Shown piece after piece: positions 36,189 through 45,913 of a stretch of 64,000 bases of DNA. The notes under the pieces are model-generated. The model made no database searches. It worked only from the letters and a program-made list of their open reading frames with translations, and had not been told where the DNA came from. The stretch is from Chlorobaculum sp. MV4-Y (GTDB lineage Bacteria; Bacteroidota; Chlorobiia; Chlorobiales; Chlorobiaceae). The stretch is from the NCBI RefSeq assembly GCF_025244685.1, contig NZ_CP104202.1, forward strand, positions 1,554,359-1,618,358, written 5' to 3'. Numbering within the stretch: the first letter of the stretch is position 1; each line of letters begins with the position of its first letter. The translations under genes and the position numbers were made by a program.

Positions 36189-38486
36189 TCACGCCAACGT
36201 GAGATCAATCGTTCTTCTCGTCATATCGACTTCGTGCACCTTGACTTTCAGGCGCTGACCGATCTGCAAACGGCGGTGTTTGCGTCTGCCGACGAGTGAG
36301 TAGGTGGCCTCGTCGTATTCGTAGTAGTCATCCTTGAGGTTGCGCATGTGCACCAGACCCTCGATAGCAAAATCGGTCATGCGTACATAAATGCCGTACT
36401 CGGTCGCGCCGGTGATGACGCCCGCGTAAGTGTTGCCGAGATGCGCCGACATGTACTCGACCTGCTTGAGCTTGATCGACTCGCGCTCCGCCTCGGTGGC
36501 GATTTTCTCGCGCTCGTTGGTGATCTGGCAGACCTCGGTGATGGTCGCACTGATCTGGCTGAGCCTTTCGGGCGTGACCTTGCGGCGCTTCTTGCGCGCC
36601 GTTTCGTACTCGAACAGAATGCGGTGTATGACCAGATCCGGGTAACGCCTGATGGGCGAGGTAAAGTGTGTGTAGTGCTCGAAACCGAGGCCGAAATGGC
36701 CGTCGTTGGACGACATATAGACCGCTTTCGACATGGAGCGCAGCACCAGCTCATTCACGAGGAACTCGACGTTGGTGCCGCGCACCTTCTGCAAGAGTTC
36801 GCGCAGCGCTCTGGACGACACCGTGGTGCTGTCTTTGCCCTTGCGGTCGAGCTTGAGGTCGAAGCCAATCTTGCGCACGAAGTTTGCCAACACCTGCACC
36901 CGCTCCATCTGCGGAGCGCCGTGCACGCGGTAGAGCACCGGATGGGGATTCTTTTCGTTCTCAGCGTATCGGGCGGTCAGGTAGGCGGCCACCGTGCGGT
37001 TGGCCAGCAGCATGAACTCCTCGATCAAGCGGTGGCTTTCGAGCCGCTCTTTCTTGATTACCTCGATCGGCTCGCCATTGCTGCCGAGCCTGAAGCGCAC
37101 CTCCTCGGTTTCAAAATCAAGCCCGCCCGACTCCATGCGCTGCGCGCGCAGGGTCTTGCTGAGGCTTTCGAGCGCTTGCAGCTCCTCGAAATAATCGCCT
37201 TTGCCCGCATCGAGAATCTGCTGCACGTCTTCGTAGGTGAAGCGGCGTTTCGAATGGATGACCGTCTTGTGGAACTCGAACTTCGTGACCTCACCCTTTT
37301 TGGTGATGTTGAAAAAGACCGAGAAGGCCATGCGATCCACACCCGGATTAAGGCTGCACACCTTTTCGGAGAGGCGGGAGGGCAGCATCGGAATCACGCG
37401 ATCGACGAGATAAACCGACGTGGCGCGCTTGCGGGCCTCCTTGTCGAGCGCCGAATTCTCCGGCACATAGTGCGACACGTCGGCGATGTGCACGCCGACC
37501 CGGTAGCCGCCGCCATTGCCAAGCGTCTCGATGGAGAGCGCGTCGTCGAAATCCTTCGCATCGACCGGATCGACGGTAAAAACATTCTTGTCGCGGATGT
37601 CGAGCCGCTCCTGCAGATCCTCATCGGTAATCTCTTCACGAACCTTTTCGGCGAAGGTCAAGATCTCCTGCTCGAAGGTTTCGTCGATGCCAAGACCGCG
37701 AGCGATAGCGCTCACCTCGACCTGTGATTCGCCCGCCGTGCCGAGAATCTCGATAACCTTGGCCTGAATAGCGCCACTCTTGAGGAACTCCAGCTCTCCG
37801 ACAAGCACCTTGTCACCGGCCTTGGCCTTTTTGGCCGCCTTGAGGGGAATATGAATCTCGGGCAGAATCTTGCGCTGGTCGGGCTTGAGCAGGAAACGGC
37901 GATTCTCGCGGTGCAGCGTGCCGACCACGGTCACAAGCCTGCGTTCGATCACGTTGACGACGAGGCCTTCGCAGCGCTGATGCGGCGACTGGCGCGAAGC
38001 ATAGGATTCGGGTACTTTGGTGACCTGCACCTCGACCTGGTCGAGATGCAGCGACTGGCCAAGCATGTCGGCACTGATGAAAATATCGTCGTCGAAGCCA
38101 TCGACATCCACAAAGCCGTAGCCGTTCGGATGGGTCGTCAGCTTGCCGGTGTATATCTGATCGACCTTGTAGCGCTCCTTGCCGGGTTGCGGAAAGTGTG
38201 GCCCCTCGATGAGGTGTTCCTCATAGGTATCGGCCTCGAAACCGGCCCAGCCGTAGCAGCGGTCGCTGTCCTTGTCGATGACGCCCTCTTCCTGCAACTT
38301 GTGCAGAACGTACCAGAAACCCGGAAGCTGGCGAGACTCTCCGTAGCCCATTTTGCGGGCAAGCTCCACCGAGCGGAAACGCTCGCCTTCGTGGTCGGTC
38401 AGAAATGAAATGATCTCGGCACCGAGCGAAGTTTCGCCGCGCCTGAAGAGAAATTCGTTGATCAGAATATGATCGTTCGCCCGCAC
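36189..38486 (-). CDS. rnr: Ribonuclease R
   Basis: 765 residues. RNase R is a processive 3'-to-5' exoribonuclease that digests structured RNA. Order: N-terminal winged helix region (1-75), cold-shock/S1-like domains (about 105-240), the RNB catalytic domain with Asp residues in [13 protein letters not shown] (about 305-317) and later [11 protein letters not shown] and [15 protein letters not shown], and a C-terminal S1 domain (about 680-760) with [15 protein letters not shown]. Length is within the family. The start is the only good ATG, 90 or so bases after the last upstream feature. It stands alone; the terminator is at 36132-36160. Confidence 0.95.
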   Translation of the reverse strand: MRANDHILINEFLFRRGETSLGAEIISFLTDHEGERFRSVELARKMGYGESRQLPGFWYVLHKLQEEGVIDKDSDRCYGWAGFEADTYEEHLIEGPHFPQPGKERYKVDQIYTGKLTTHPNGYGFVDVDGFDDDIFISADMLGQSLHLDQVEVQVTKVPESYASRQSPHQRCEGLVVNVIERRLVTVVGTLHRENRRFLLKPDQRKILPEIHIPLKAAKKAKAGDKVLVGELEFLKSGAIQAKVIEILGTAGESQVEVSAIARGLGIDETFEQEILTFAEKVREEITDEDLQERLDIRDKNVFTVDPVDAKDFDDALSIETLGNGGGYRVGVHIADVSHYVPENSALDKEARKRATSVYLVDRVIPMLPSRLSEKVCSLNPGVDRMAFSVFFNITKKGEVTKFEFHKTVIHSKRRFTYEDVQQILDAGKGDYFEELQALESLSKTLRAQRMESGGLDFETEEVRFRLGSNGEPIEVIKKERLESHRLIEEFMLLANRTVAAYLTARYAENEKNPHPVLYRVHGAPQMERVQVLANFVRKIGFDLKLDRKGKDSTTVSSRALRELLQKVRGTNVEFLVNELVLRSMSKAVYMSSNDGHFGLGFEHYTHFTSPIRRYPDLVIHRILFEYETARKKRRKVTPERLSQISATITEVCQITNEREKIATEAERESIKLKQVEYMSAHLGNTYAGVITGATEYGIYVRMTDFAIEGLVHMRNLKDDYYEYDEATYSLVGRRKHRRLQIGQRLKVKVHEVDMTRRTIDLTLA

Positions 38487-38860
38487 CTTTTCCGTGCCAT
38501 CCTGCCTGGACGGTCTGTTTTTCTTTTCTTCTCGGGACGTGTTTTGGTCGTCTTACGTTGTCTTGCCACTCAATTACAATTGAAAGATTGGTACAAATAT
38601 ATTCACGATGTCATGGGAATAACTCGTCTGCTCGTCACAATCCAGAACGCAAAATACCATCGCGCCGGTACTGTTGACATGGATGCAATTTACGAATATT
38701 GCCAGGCATTCTTACCTGGCAGTCTCGGCCTTTGGTCCGGCCATACAGGAACGGGAGTGAAAAACAGGCTTTGAATTTAACAAAATGACAACCTTTTCCG
38801 GCATATTTAATTGTTACAACTTGCGAAACGCGAGTTACCCATAATATTTCCGACGATGCC
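38487..38860. other. Intergenic region upstream of rnr
   Basis: AT-rich in parts, holding the rnr promoter near 38490-38600. Short imperfect inverted repeats occur around 38705-38755 (CCAGGCATTCTTACCTGG). No gene recognised. Confidence 0.4.
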
Positions 38861-38913
38861 CGTTCATTGACCGGCTTGTTCTCGCCGGGTTGTTTTAATA
38901 ACAAAAACAGCCA

Positions 38914-39105
38914 TCATCGCAACGCCCTTCTGGTCAGGAGCAGACCCGGAATCATGGGAATCCGGACGGTAAAACCCCGCAAGAACAGCGTCGCCGTCAA
39001 GGCGGTTTCGACCTTCGTCCCCAGGCTTACCAGCAAACCGGTGCAGGTAAGCTCGAAGGCGCCACTTCCCGGCGGAGTCAGCGCGATGTGTTTGCTTCTC
39101 TCCAT
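38914..39105 (-). pseudogene. C-terminal fragment of a flippase-like (UPF0104/YbhN) membrane protein
   Basis: A 63-codon frame reads HIALTPPGSGAFELTCTGLL and then FLRGFTVRIPMIPGLLLTRR. This matches the last two membrane segments of the lysylphosphatidylglycerol synthase transmembrane-region family (the P-P-G-GSG-E pattern followed by a TYWLP-type segment, here TVRIPMIPGLL). The remaining 250 or so residues are missing: an in-frame stop TAG lies just upstream of the ATG at 39105. It is a relic in a 940-base gap. Confidence 0.55.
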
Positions 39106-39307
39106 ACCATTCTACCGTTGGGCATGCGAGAAGATGCAAACACTCTGTTTGAGGAAAAATCCCTTAACAACCCGATGCTTTCGCTTATCGATCCTTTACC
39201 GAAAGATGTCAGGCATCCTACATCGATTGCCCAGCGCCTTGCGGCTGTAACAAAAAGCGACTTTCTCGAAAAGAAGCTTACGAAGCTTACATCACTATTA
39301 AATATAA

Positions 39308-39343
39308 AAGGAGAGGCCCCTCATACTCAGGGGCCTCTCCTTC
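39308..39343. terminator. Bidirectional hairpin terminator
   Basis: AAAAGGAGAGGCCCCT and AGGGGCCTCTCCTT pair around CATACTC, with A- and T-rich flanks; it serves transcription from both sides (minus-strand small gene and any plus-strand transcript from 38.9-39.3 kb). Confidence 0.85.
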
Positions 39344-39427
39344 AATTTGCCGCAGTCCAGATAACCCGGATGCTCATAACCATAACTATATAACATTATT
39401 CATCACTTCACCCGGTCTATCAGCGGC

Positions 39428-39676
39428 TTAAGCATCGAGCTTACTTTGCCTCTTCAGCCTTCTTTTCTTCAGCCTTTTTGGCGACCTTTTTCTTGGTAGC
39501 TTTCTTTTCTTTACAACCTTCTTCTTGGCTTCGGCTTTCGGAGCCTCGGCTTTCTTTTCGCCAGCAGGAGCAGCGGCGGCAGGCTTTGCGGCAGGAGCGT
39601 CAGCAGCGAAAGTGACACCGGTGAAACCAGCCATGCCAAGAGCAACGATCATGCTGATGATGAAATGCTTTTTCAT
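39428..39676 (-). CDS. Exported Ala/Lys-rich small protein, C-terminus probably frameshifted
   Basis: 82 residues: a signal peptide (MKKHFIISMIVALGMAGFTG, cleavage after FAA) and a low-complexity mature part rich in Ala, Pro and Lys. After VVKK the frame reads a Lys/Arg/Leu tail (KRKLPRKRSPKRLKKRRLKR) ending at 39428, whereas a shift by one base gives KKATKKKVAKKAEEKKAEEAK-like repeats with a stop at about 39442. The second reading looks like the original end. The difference lies in an AAGAAAAGAAAG stretch that is prone to slippage. Its role (periplasmic, nucleic acid- or polymer-binding) is only a guess. Confidence 0.7.
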   Translation of the reverse strand: MKKHFIISMIVALGMAGFTGVTFAADAPAAKPAAAAPAGEKKAEAPKAEAKKKVVKKRKLPRKRSPKRLKKRRLKRQSKLDA

Positions 39677-39974
39677 TGTTTTTCCTTATCTGGGTTTGTT
39701 TATTGTTGCGTTTTTCGGAAGCCTCTTTGTTGCATTCCTATCTGTTGATACGCGGCCCTAAAAGTTTTCTTTCAAAATTTTTCTCCCGACGCAAAAATTG
39801 TTTTGAAACAGCACACAGCAGCAAAGACGCTCGCAGGGAGAAACCCATTAAGCAATGGAATTTGAATGAGATAAAGACTCCGCTCTACCCGAATGGAAGG
39901 AACATTAAGGTGTGCGACCCCGATGGTTTCAGGAATAACGTACACCAGTCACGACGGCGCTCCTTGCCACCGTT
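39677..39974. other. Intergenic region between small exported protein and ECF operon
   Basis: About 300 bases with no supported gene. It should contain the promoter of the Ala/Lys-rich protein at its left side. Confidence 0.4.
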
Positions 39975-40796
39975 TCACATCGGTTGCTGAGCGGGAGATG
40001 GCGGTGACGCTGGCTTGCCGGTTGCTGGACTCTTTTTCACGGGAGTCGGCTCTGGAGCTTTCGGATGACGGTGGTGGCTCTTTTTGACCCAGGGTCGGAT
40101 CGTTAGGGCTTTGAACGTGCTATGGCCGGTTTTGAGACCGGTGATTTTCAGATATTTGCCGACAGTGATAGTCGTGCCGGGATGCGCCCTGGCGCTGGAA
40201 ATATCGACCGTCCAGTAATGGTACCGGTAGTCCCTGATGACGGCAACGCTGCCGCGAGGCGACGAGCGCACCACCTTGCCGCCAAGCAACCCTTTCTCCT
40301 GCTGCGCCCAGAGCACGTCGTTGGAATAAACCAGACTCCCGTAACCTTTTACGTTATCGATAAGATAGCGATGCACGTACTTTCCGATATCAAAAACATT
40401 CAGCACGCCGCACAACAGGAAACTCACGAGCAGCGAGCCGCCGATAACCCGAACCATCGGGTAGCGGTAGCCCTTGCGGGTGTGACGAAATCCGTAGTAA
40501 GCGGCCACGATAAACAGAAGCAGCGCGAGCAGCCAGACATAGGGAATGCTCTGCACGATGACTTCGACAAGCGGACGCTGCTCGAAAAGCTGCTCGATAC
40601 CGGCACGATCGACAATGTAGTCGTTATCGAAAAACACGTAGATGGCCGTTGCCATGGAGATGGCACCGGTGATGACTGAAATCAGGGCGAGTGCCCAGAA
40701 AGCCGAGCGCTTCAGGATGAAATGCCAGCGCGGAATCGGGACAACCTTCCTCTTTTCGATTTCATCGATGATCTTGTCAGAACTGATATTCGGCAT
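39975..40796 (-). CDS. Membrane protein co-transcribed with ECF sigma factor
   Basis: 273 residues, no recognised family. The N-terminal 30 residues are cytoplasmic (MPNISSDKIIDEIEKRKVVP), then three to four membrane segments at about 32-55, 85-100 and 115-135. The C-terminal part (about 145-250) is a probably periplasmic, mainly beta region (GSVAVIRDYRYHYWTVDISS, TTITVGKYLKITGL) and ends in a Pro/Lys/Ser-rich tail. It begins 12 bases after the sigma factor stop. Being a membrane protein beside an ECF factor it might be its anti-sigma factor or sensor, but the usual ZAS motif (H-x3-C-x2-C) is absent; this is inference. Confidence 0.75.
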   Translation of the reverse strand: MPNISSDKIIDEIEKRKVVPIPRWHFILKRSAFWALALISVITGAISMATAIYVFFDNDYIVDRAGIEQLFEQRPLVEVIVQSIPYVWLLALLLFIVAAYYGFRHTRKGYRYPMVRVIGGSLLVSFLLCGVLNVFDIGKYVHRYLIDNVKGYGSLVYSNDVLWAQQEKGLLGGKVVRSSPRGSVAVIRDYRYHYWTVDISSARAHPGTTITVGKYLKITGLKTGHSTFKALTIRPWVKKSHHRHPKAPEPTPVKKSPATGKPASPPSPAQQPM

Positions 40797-40808
40797 GACT
40801 GTTCAGCA

Positions 40809-41387
40809 CTAATTCTTTTCGAGAAAAGCCTTTATTTTCTTTTTTGCCCGATTGATGAGCGTTGCCACCGTACCTTGAGGCATCTGGAGAATGTCGGATA
40901 TCTCCTCGTAGGACTTGTCCTCAAAAAACTTCAGGACAAGAATGTCCCGATAGCGTGGCTCGAGTCTTTCCAGGACAGTCTGAATATCGGATACATCATA
41001 TTGCCCTCCGGCCTGGGACAGTTCAAGATCATCAACAATTTTCCCGAAAAACTCGTCATCGACCCCTTTATCCAATACGAGCGGGCGATTCTTTTCCTTT
41101 CTGAAATGGGTGATGGTTTCGTTGTGAGCGATCCTGTATATCCATGAGGAAAAGGGCAAAGAAACATCGTAATCATTGAGGTGAAGGTAAACCTTGATGA
41201 ACACCTCCTGCAGGATATCCTTGGCCAGTTCCCTGTCACGGGCTCCCTGGCGGACGATATAGCGAAACAGCGGCTCCTCGTAGCGCTGCACAATTGCAGC
41301 GAACTGCTTTTTGTCTTCAAGCACCCCGGCTACCAGTTCCTGGTCGCTCTTTCTCTCTTTGGGACTATTGACTGAAAAACCTGCCAT
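40809..41387 (-). CDS. RNA polymerase ECF sigma factor (sigma-70 family)
   Basis: 192 residues from the ATG at 41387 (MAGFSVNSPKERK); a longer frame exists but its extra part is not coding-like. Region 2 reads FRYIVRQGARDRELAKDILQ with EVFIKVYLHLNDYD and the -10 recognition WIYRIAHNETITHFRKEK; region 4 has LEPRYRDILVLKFFEDKSYE followed by EISDILQMPQGTVATLINRA. It directs core polymerase to extracytoplasmic-stress-type promoters. Downstream is the membrane protein; upstream is a DUF2127 protein on the same strand 67 bases away. Autoregulation is likely; no matching -35 motif (AAC) was identified with certainty. Confidence 0.95.
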   Translation of the reverse strand: MAGFSVNSPKERKSDQELVAGVLEDKKQFAAIVQRYEEPLFRYIVRQGARDRELAKDILQEVFIKVYLHLNDYDVSLPFSSWIYRIAHNETITHFRKEKNRPLVLDKGVDDEFFGKIVDDLELSQAGGQYDVSDIQTVLERLEPRYRDILVLKFFEDKSYEEISDILQMPQGTVATLINRAKKKIKAFLEKN

Positions 41388-41454
41388 TTTGCTTTGACAT
41401 TCGTAAAAACTGAACCATCCGGACACACCATCTTTCAATACAGGTCAACCGGGG

Positions 41455-41976
41455 TCACGCGCCGCCCTCATCGCTCTTCAGCACACTCTTGCCTCGAATC
41501 AGCAGCAAAGCCATGCAGGCAACGATAATGAGGTTGATCGTGAGAATCCCCATTTTCAGCCAACTGAAGCCTTTGGCAAGTTCATAGAGCTCTATCGGCA
41601 GATAGATGCCGCCGCTCACAAGAGCAAACCACTCGGCCCACCGCTTTTCAAACCAGAGTCCATACGCCTCGATAAAGCGCATGAGCGCATAGATGGCGGC
41701 AAGCATTATCAGAAAGTGAAGCCGCGCTCCGGTCAAGTCCTGCATGAGCATCTTGGCCAAATGCGGAATGTGACTTGACGGATCGACATTCCATCGCGTT
41801 TTGATCTCGGCGATGATACCGGGAAGATCACGGGAAACGAAGGTGGAAAGGAAAAGCGCCAGCGACAAAACCAGAATACCTTTCCCGGCCTCGAATATCG
41901 ACACGGCTCTGAGGCCGCCTTTCAAGTTGCGAATCAATGTGTTCCGGATTTTCCGTACCGAATTTTCAATGATCAT
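41455..41976 (-). CDS. DUF2127 family membrane protein
   Basis: 173 residues with four hydrophobic segments: about 30-47, 83-103, 113-130 and 140-160. The pattern (LRAVSIFEAGKGILVL, RFIEAYGLWFEKRWAEWFAL and GGIYLPIELYEL) matches DUF2127, small inner-membrane proteins of unknown function found often near stress regulators. It precedes the ECF sigma gene and is probably in the same operon. Confidence 0.85.
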   Translation of the reverse strand: MIIENSVRKIRNTLIRNLKGGLRAVSIFEAGKGILVLSLALFLSTFVSRDLPGIIAEIKTRWNVDPSSHIPHLAKMLMQDLTGARLHFLIMLAAIYALMRFIEAYGLWFEKRWAEWFALVSGGIYLPIELYELAKGFSWLKMGILTINLIIVACMALLLIRGKSVLKSDEGGA

Positions 41977-42491
41977 TCATCGGGCCTGCCTTTTGGCGCA
42001 CATTCAGGGCGAGACGAATTCAGGGACAATCTAATCACCTTTTTATGCATTTCAATCCACGCACTCGTTCCGGGTGAACGTTTTTTCCCGTGCACTCCAT
42101 ACCCCCGTTTCAACATTGGAATTAGGGAGCGGCTTGGTAATAAATGTATGAAAATCGGGCTGTTTATGCTGTTTTTCATTTTTAAAAATAGTGGTCACCG
42201 TTATATAGGTAAAAACATACCGGACATATCGGTTTTTCTGCCGAAACCATAACGATTGTTGACTCACAAATCACTGCACAACATACTTCAATACCGACGC
42301 GAAAAACTAATAAACAATTGTGAAAAAATCAGTTACCAGAAAAATAAGTTTTGCAACCTTTTCCACGTGACGCTATATTAAGCACTCGTCTGCTATTGAA
42401 GTATACTCGGCAGATATACTCCCTATCCAGCTATCTTCTTGTTTCCCGTGAGGGAATTACGGCATTAACCATCTGTCTGAAGGGACGTTTT
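41977..42491. other. Intergenic region upstream of psrA
   Basis: About 515 bases between divergent genes. AT-rich around 42160-42360; promoter for psr expected at 42400-42480. A ribosome binding site GAAGGGA lies 9-12 bases before the psrA ATG. The frame can be read to 42351 with ATG, but the family-specific Tat start at 42492 is preferred. No sigma-54 or FNR-like site was seen with confidence. Confidence 0.5.
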
Positions 42492-45278
42492 ATGCATAAA
42501 AAAATCATTTCACGCCGTCAGTTTCTCGCGGCGGCTGGCGTACTCGGCGGTATATCGCTGTTGCGGCCAATCTGGGGGCTAGCGACCGCTTCGACTTCGG
42601 AAAGCGCGGCGGCGGGCGGCGCGACCACCTGGGTGCCGAGCATCTGCAACTTCTGCTCTTCGTTCTGCGACATCAAGGTGCAGACCAAAGAGAGCGATGG
42701 CGTGCGCCGGATCGTCAAGATCGACGGCAACGCCGACAGCCCGCTCAATCGCGGACGCATCTGCGCGCGCGGCCAGGCCGGGCTGCGCCAGACCTACGAT
42801 CCCGACCGCCTCAAGCAGCCGCTGATCCGCGTGGCGGGCAGCAAGCGCGGCGAGTGGAACTTCCGCGCGGCCACCTGGGACGAGGCCTACAGCTACATCG
42901 TGAGCCGTCTCCAGAAGGTCAACCCGTGGGAGACGAGCCTCATCGGCGGCTGGACAGCCTGCGTGTCGTACATGCACTTCAGCCTCCCCTTCTGCCAGAC
43001 GATGCAGATTCCCAACATCATCGCCTCGCCGTTGCAGCACTGCGTCACGGCGGGCCACCTCGGCACCGACCTCGTCACCGGCAACTTCAACGTACACGAC
43101 GAAATCCTCGCCGACTTCGAGAACGCCCGCTACATCCTCTTCAGCCTCAACAACGCCTCGGTGGCGGCGATTTCGACCGCCCGCGCCGTGCGTTTCGGCC
43201 AGGCGAAGAAGAACGGCGCGAAGGTGGTCTGCCTCGACCCGCGCATGGGCGAGCTGGCCTCGAAGGCCGACGAATGGATTCCGGTCAAGCCCGGCACCGA
43301 CCACGCCTTCTTCCTCGCGCTGCTGCACACGCTGCTCCGCGAAAAGCTCTACGACGCCGATTTCGTCTCGAAGCACACCAACGCTCCGTTCCTCGCCTAC
43401 AAGGATGAGAACGGCGCGGTGCACCTTGCCGCCGACATGAACGGAGGCAAGCCGTCGTCATATTACGTGCTCGATTCGATCAGCGGCGGAATTCGCGCGG
43501 TTCCGGGCTACATCAACACCAACGAGAAGGCGGCGGGCGGCGGACGCATTCAGCCCGCGCTGAACGCTCCGGCGGGTCTGGCATGGAAAGGCCACGCGGT
43601 CAAGACGGTGTTCGACCTGTTCATCGAAGAGTCCGAACCTTTCACCCCCGAATGGGCGGCGGCCATCACCGACGTGCCTGCCGAAACGATCCGGCGCATC
43701 GCCATCGAGTTCGGCCAGGCCCGTCCCGCGATGGTCGATCCGGGCTGGATGGGCGCACGTTACCACCACCTCATCGGCCAGCGCCGCTTGCAGGCGATCA
43801 TCCAGACGCTGGTCGGCGGCATCGACAAGCCGGGCGGCTGGCTGATGAATGGCGAGTACCACCACCGCTCCGAAAAGGCGTGGCACAACTTGCAGCAAGG
43901 CAACGAACATCAAGGGCCACCGGTGGAGCGCCCCGGCATGGGTTTCGCTCACGGCCTGCTCGACATCTTCGCCAACCCGAAAGCATGGGAGCATGGCAAG
44001 CCAGGCTTCTCGTTCGCCTGGGCTATGGAGCAGAAGAAGGCGGGCAAGCCCTCGGCCTTCCTGCCCGCAATGGCCGACGCCGGCCTCTACGAAGCGGTCA
44101 GGGGCGAGCTGACCTTCAACGGCGAACCCTACCGGATGAAGGCGCTCATCATGAACGCCGCCAACCCGATCCGCCACTACTTCCCGGCAAAGCGCTGGGA
44201 GGAGATGCTTTCAAGCCCAAATCTCGATCTGGTGGTAGCCATCGACGTGCTGCCCTCAGACTCGACGCTTTACGCCGATGTGATTCTGCCGAACCACACC
44301 TATCTCGAACGCAACGAGCCGCTGCTCTACCCGCTCGGTCCCGAAACGGGTATCGGCTACACGACGCGCCTGCGGACCATCGAGCCGCTCTACGACACGC
44401 GCGACACCACCGACATTCTTTGCGAAATCGCCCGCCGCATGGGCAGGCTTGAGCCGTACCTCGACGGCATCGCCGAGTACGCGGGACTTGATCCGCAATT
44501 GTTGCGGAGTGAAGTGGCCGCCGCGCAGCGGGCGAAAAAACCGCTCAACGAGGCGTTCCTCAAAACCGCCTACGTGGCGATGGGCAAGTTCTCCGGAACC
44601 ATGACGGGCCGGGAGATGAGCGCCGCGGAGGTCGAGGCGGTCATCAGGGACAAAGGCTTGCTGATGCTGAAAAATGCCGACAAGGTGGTCGAGGAGATGA
44701 ACCTGCCGCGCAAGCTTCCCGTGCCGACCATGTCGGGGCGACTGGAGCTGTTCAGCCCGATTCTCGAATCGTTCGCGCAGCAGGCGGGCCAGCAGCCGCT
44801 CTTCAACCCGGTGCTCGGCTACGTGCCGCGCGTCCTCACGGATCAGGGCGACAAGAATACGCTCGCGGCGGACGAGTTCTACTTCACCTACGGCAAGGTG
44901 CCGGTGGTGTCGCACGCATCGACCAACAGCAATAACGCGCTGCTCGCCGCAGTCACTGAACCGAAAAAAGGACAGTTCATGGGGTTGTGGATGAACGCCG
45001 CAAAAGCGAAAACGCTCGGCCTCTCGAACGGCCAGGAGGTCGAAGTGACCAACCTGCGCTACGGACCGAAGGTAAAGGCGACGCTCTTCACCACCGAAAT
45101 GATCCGGCCCGACACGGTCTTTCTGCCCTCGGCCTACGGCAGCAAGAACAAAAAGCTCAGTGTCGCCGGAGGCAAAGGCACCGCCCTGAACGAACTGATG
45201 CCTTACAGCATCGAGCCGATCGCGGCGTCGTTCATGTCGCAGGAGTTCACGGTCAGCGTCAGGCCAGTCAACAGTTAA
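42492..45278 (+). CDS. psrA: Polysulfide/thiosulfate reductase catalytic subunit (molybdopterin oxidoreductase)
   Basis: 928 residues. A twin-arginine signal (ISRRQFLAAAGVLGG, residues 6-20) sends the folded enzyme to the periplasm. The N-terminal [4Fe-4S] ligands are Cys52, Cys55, Cys59 and Cys91 (ICNFCSSFCD and RICARGQAG). A molybdenum ligand is probably Cys184 in LQHCVTAGHLG. Domains follow the DMSO reductase order: MGD binding at about 150-220 and 430-480 (WMGARYHHLIGQRR) and C-terminal dinucleotide-binding domain at about 760-900. It is the first of a four-gene unit psrA-psrB-psrC-torD that is typical of Chlorobi. It may reduce polysulfide, thiosulfate or sulfur, or run in oxidative direction; direction is not known from sequence. 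Confidence 0.93.
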   Translation: MHKKIISRRQFLAAAGVLGGISLLRPIWGLATASTSESAAAGGATTWVPSICNFCSSFCDIKVQTKESDGVRRIVKIDGNADSPLNRGRICARGQAGLRQTYDPDRLKQPLIRVAGSKRGEWNFRAATWDEAYSYIVSRLQKVNPWETSLIGGWTACVSYMHFSLPFCQTMQIPNIIASPLQHCVTAGHLGTDLVTGNFNVHDEILADFENARYILFSLNNASVAAISTARAVRFGQAKKNGAKVVCLDPRMGELASKADEWIPVKPGTDHAFFLALLHTLLREKLYDADFVSKHTNAPFLAYKDENGAVHLAADMNGGKPSSYYVLDSISGGIRAVPGYINTNEKAAGGGRIQPALNAPAGLAWKGHAVKTVFDLFIEESEPFTPEWAAAITDVPAETIRRIAIEFGQARPAMVDPGWMGARYHHLIGQRRLQAIIQTLVGGIDKPGGWLMNGEYHHRSEKAWHNLQQGNEHQGPPVERPGMGFAHGLLDIFANPKAWEHGKPGFSFAWAMEQKKAGKPSAFLPAMADAGLYEAVRGELTFNGEPYRMKALIMNAANPIRHYFPAKRWEEMLSSPNLDLVVAIDVLPSDSTLYADVILPNHTYLERNEPLLYPLGPETGIGYTTRLRTIEPLYDTRDTTDILCEIARRMGRLEPYLDGIAEYAGLDPQLLRSEVAAAQRAKKPLNEAFLKTAYVAMGKFSGTMTGREMSAAEVEAVIRDKGLLMLKNADKVVEEMNLPRKLPVPTMSGRLELFSPILESFAQQAGQQPLFNPVLGYVPRVLTDQGDKNTLAADEFYFTYGKVPVVSHASTNSNNALLAAVTEPKKGQFMGLWMNAAKAKTLGLSNGQEVEVTNLRYGPKVKATLFTTEMIRPDTVFLPSAYGSKNKKLSVAGGKGTALNELMPYSIEPIAASFMSQEFTVSVRPVNS

Positions 45279-45296
45279 ATGAAGGAGTGATTATCT

Positions 45297-45896
45297 ATGG
45301 CCCGTTATGGAATGGTAATGGATATGCGCACCTGCGTCGGCTGTCAGGCCTGCATGGCGGCGTGTTCGACCGAAAACCAGACCCCCTTCTGGAGCGAGAA
45401 GTTCCGGACGCATGTGGAGGACAAGGAAACAGGAACCTTCCCCGATGTACGCCGGGTGCAGCTTCCGCGCCTCTGTATGCACTGCGAAAACACCCCCTGC
45501 CTGTCAGCCTGCCCGACAGGGGCGACTCATATGAACAAGGACGGCATTGTGCTGGTCAACTACGACCGCTGCATCGGCTGCTATGCCTGCTGCATCGCCT
45601 GCCCGTACGACGCCCGCTACCCCTACGACGGCGAAGATGTCGCCCGGGAGCGCGAACTGTACGGTAAACTGGTCACGCACGAGGTGCCGCACGTTGACAA
45701 ATGCACCTTCTGCATTCAGCGACTCGCCGAAAAGCTCGAACCGGCCTGCGTCGCCACCTGTCCGACGCACACGCGCATCTTCGGCGACCTCGATGATCGC
45801 AAGAGCGAGGTGCACAAGCTCGCCGCAAGCGGCAAGGCGCAGGCACTCAACCAGGGTCTCGGCACCTCTCCAAAAGTATTCTACATCCCATCATAG
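45297..45896 (+). CDS. psrB: Polysulfide reductase iron-sulfur subunit
   Basis: 199 residues, four [4Fe-4S] clusters bound by four cysteine groups: CVGCQACMAACSTEN, CMHCENTPCLSACPTGATH, CIGCYACCIACPYDA and CTFCIQRLAEKLEPACVATC. This is the DmsB/PsrB electron-transfer subunit linking the molybdenum subunit with the membrane subunit. No signal peptide, so it is carried across with PsrA by the Tat pathway. A ribosome binding site GAAGGAG lies before the ATG, 18 bases downstream of psrA. Confidence 0.95.
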   Translation: MARYGMVMDMRTCVGCQACMAACSTENQTPFWSEKFRTHVEDKETGTFPDVRRVQLPRLCMHCENTPCLSACPTGATHMNKDGIVLVNYDRCIGCYACCIACPYDARYPYDGEDVARERELYGKLVTHEVPHVDKCTFCIQRLAEKLEPACVATCPTHTRIFGDLDDRKSEVHKLAASGKAQALNQGLGTSPKVFYIPS

Positions 45897-45913
45897 CAAG
45901 GAGGGCACTCATT

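Noticed and set aside
36348-37727. 459-residue open frame antisense to rnr
   Set aside because: Overlaps the RNB domain; shadow frame.
39088-39393. 101-residue plus-strand frame over the hairpin at 39308-39343
   Set aside because: It runs through a perfect bidirectional terminator and lacks a ribosome site or recognisable domain.
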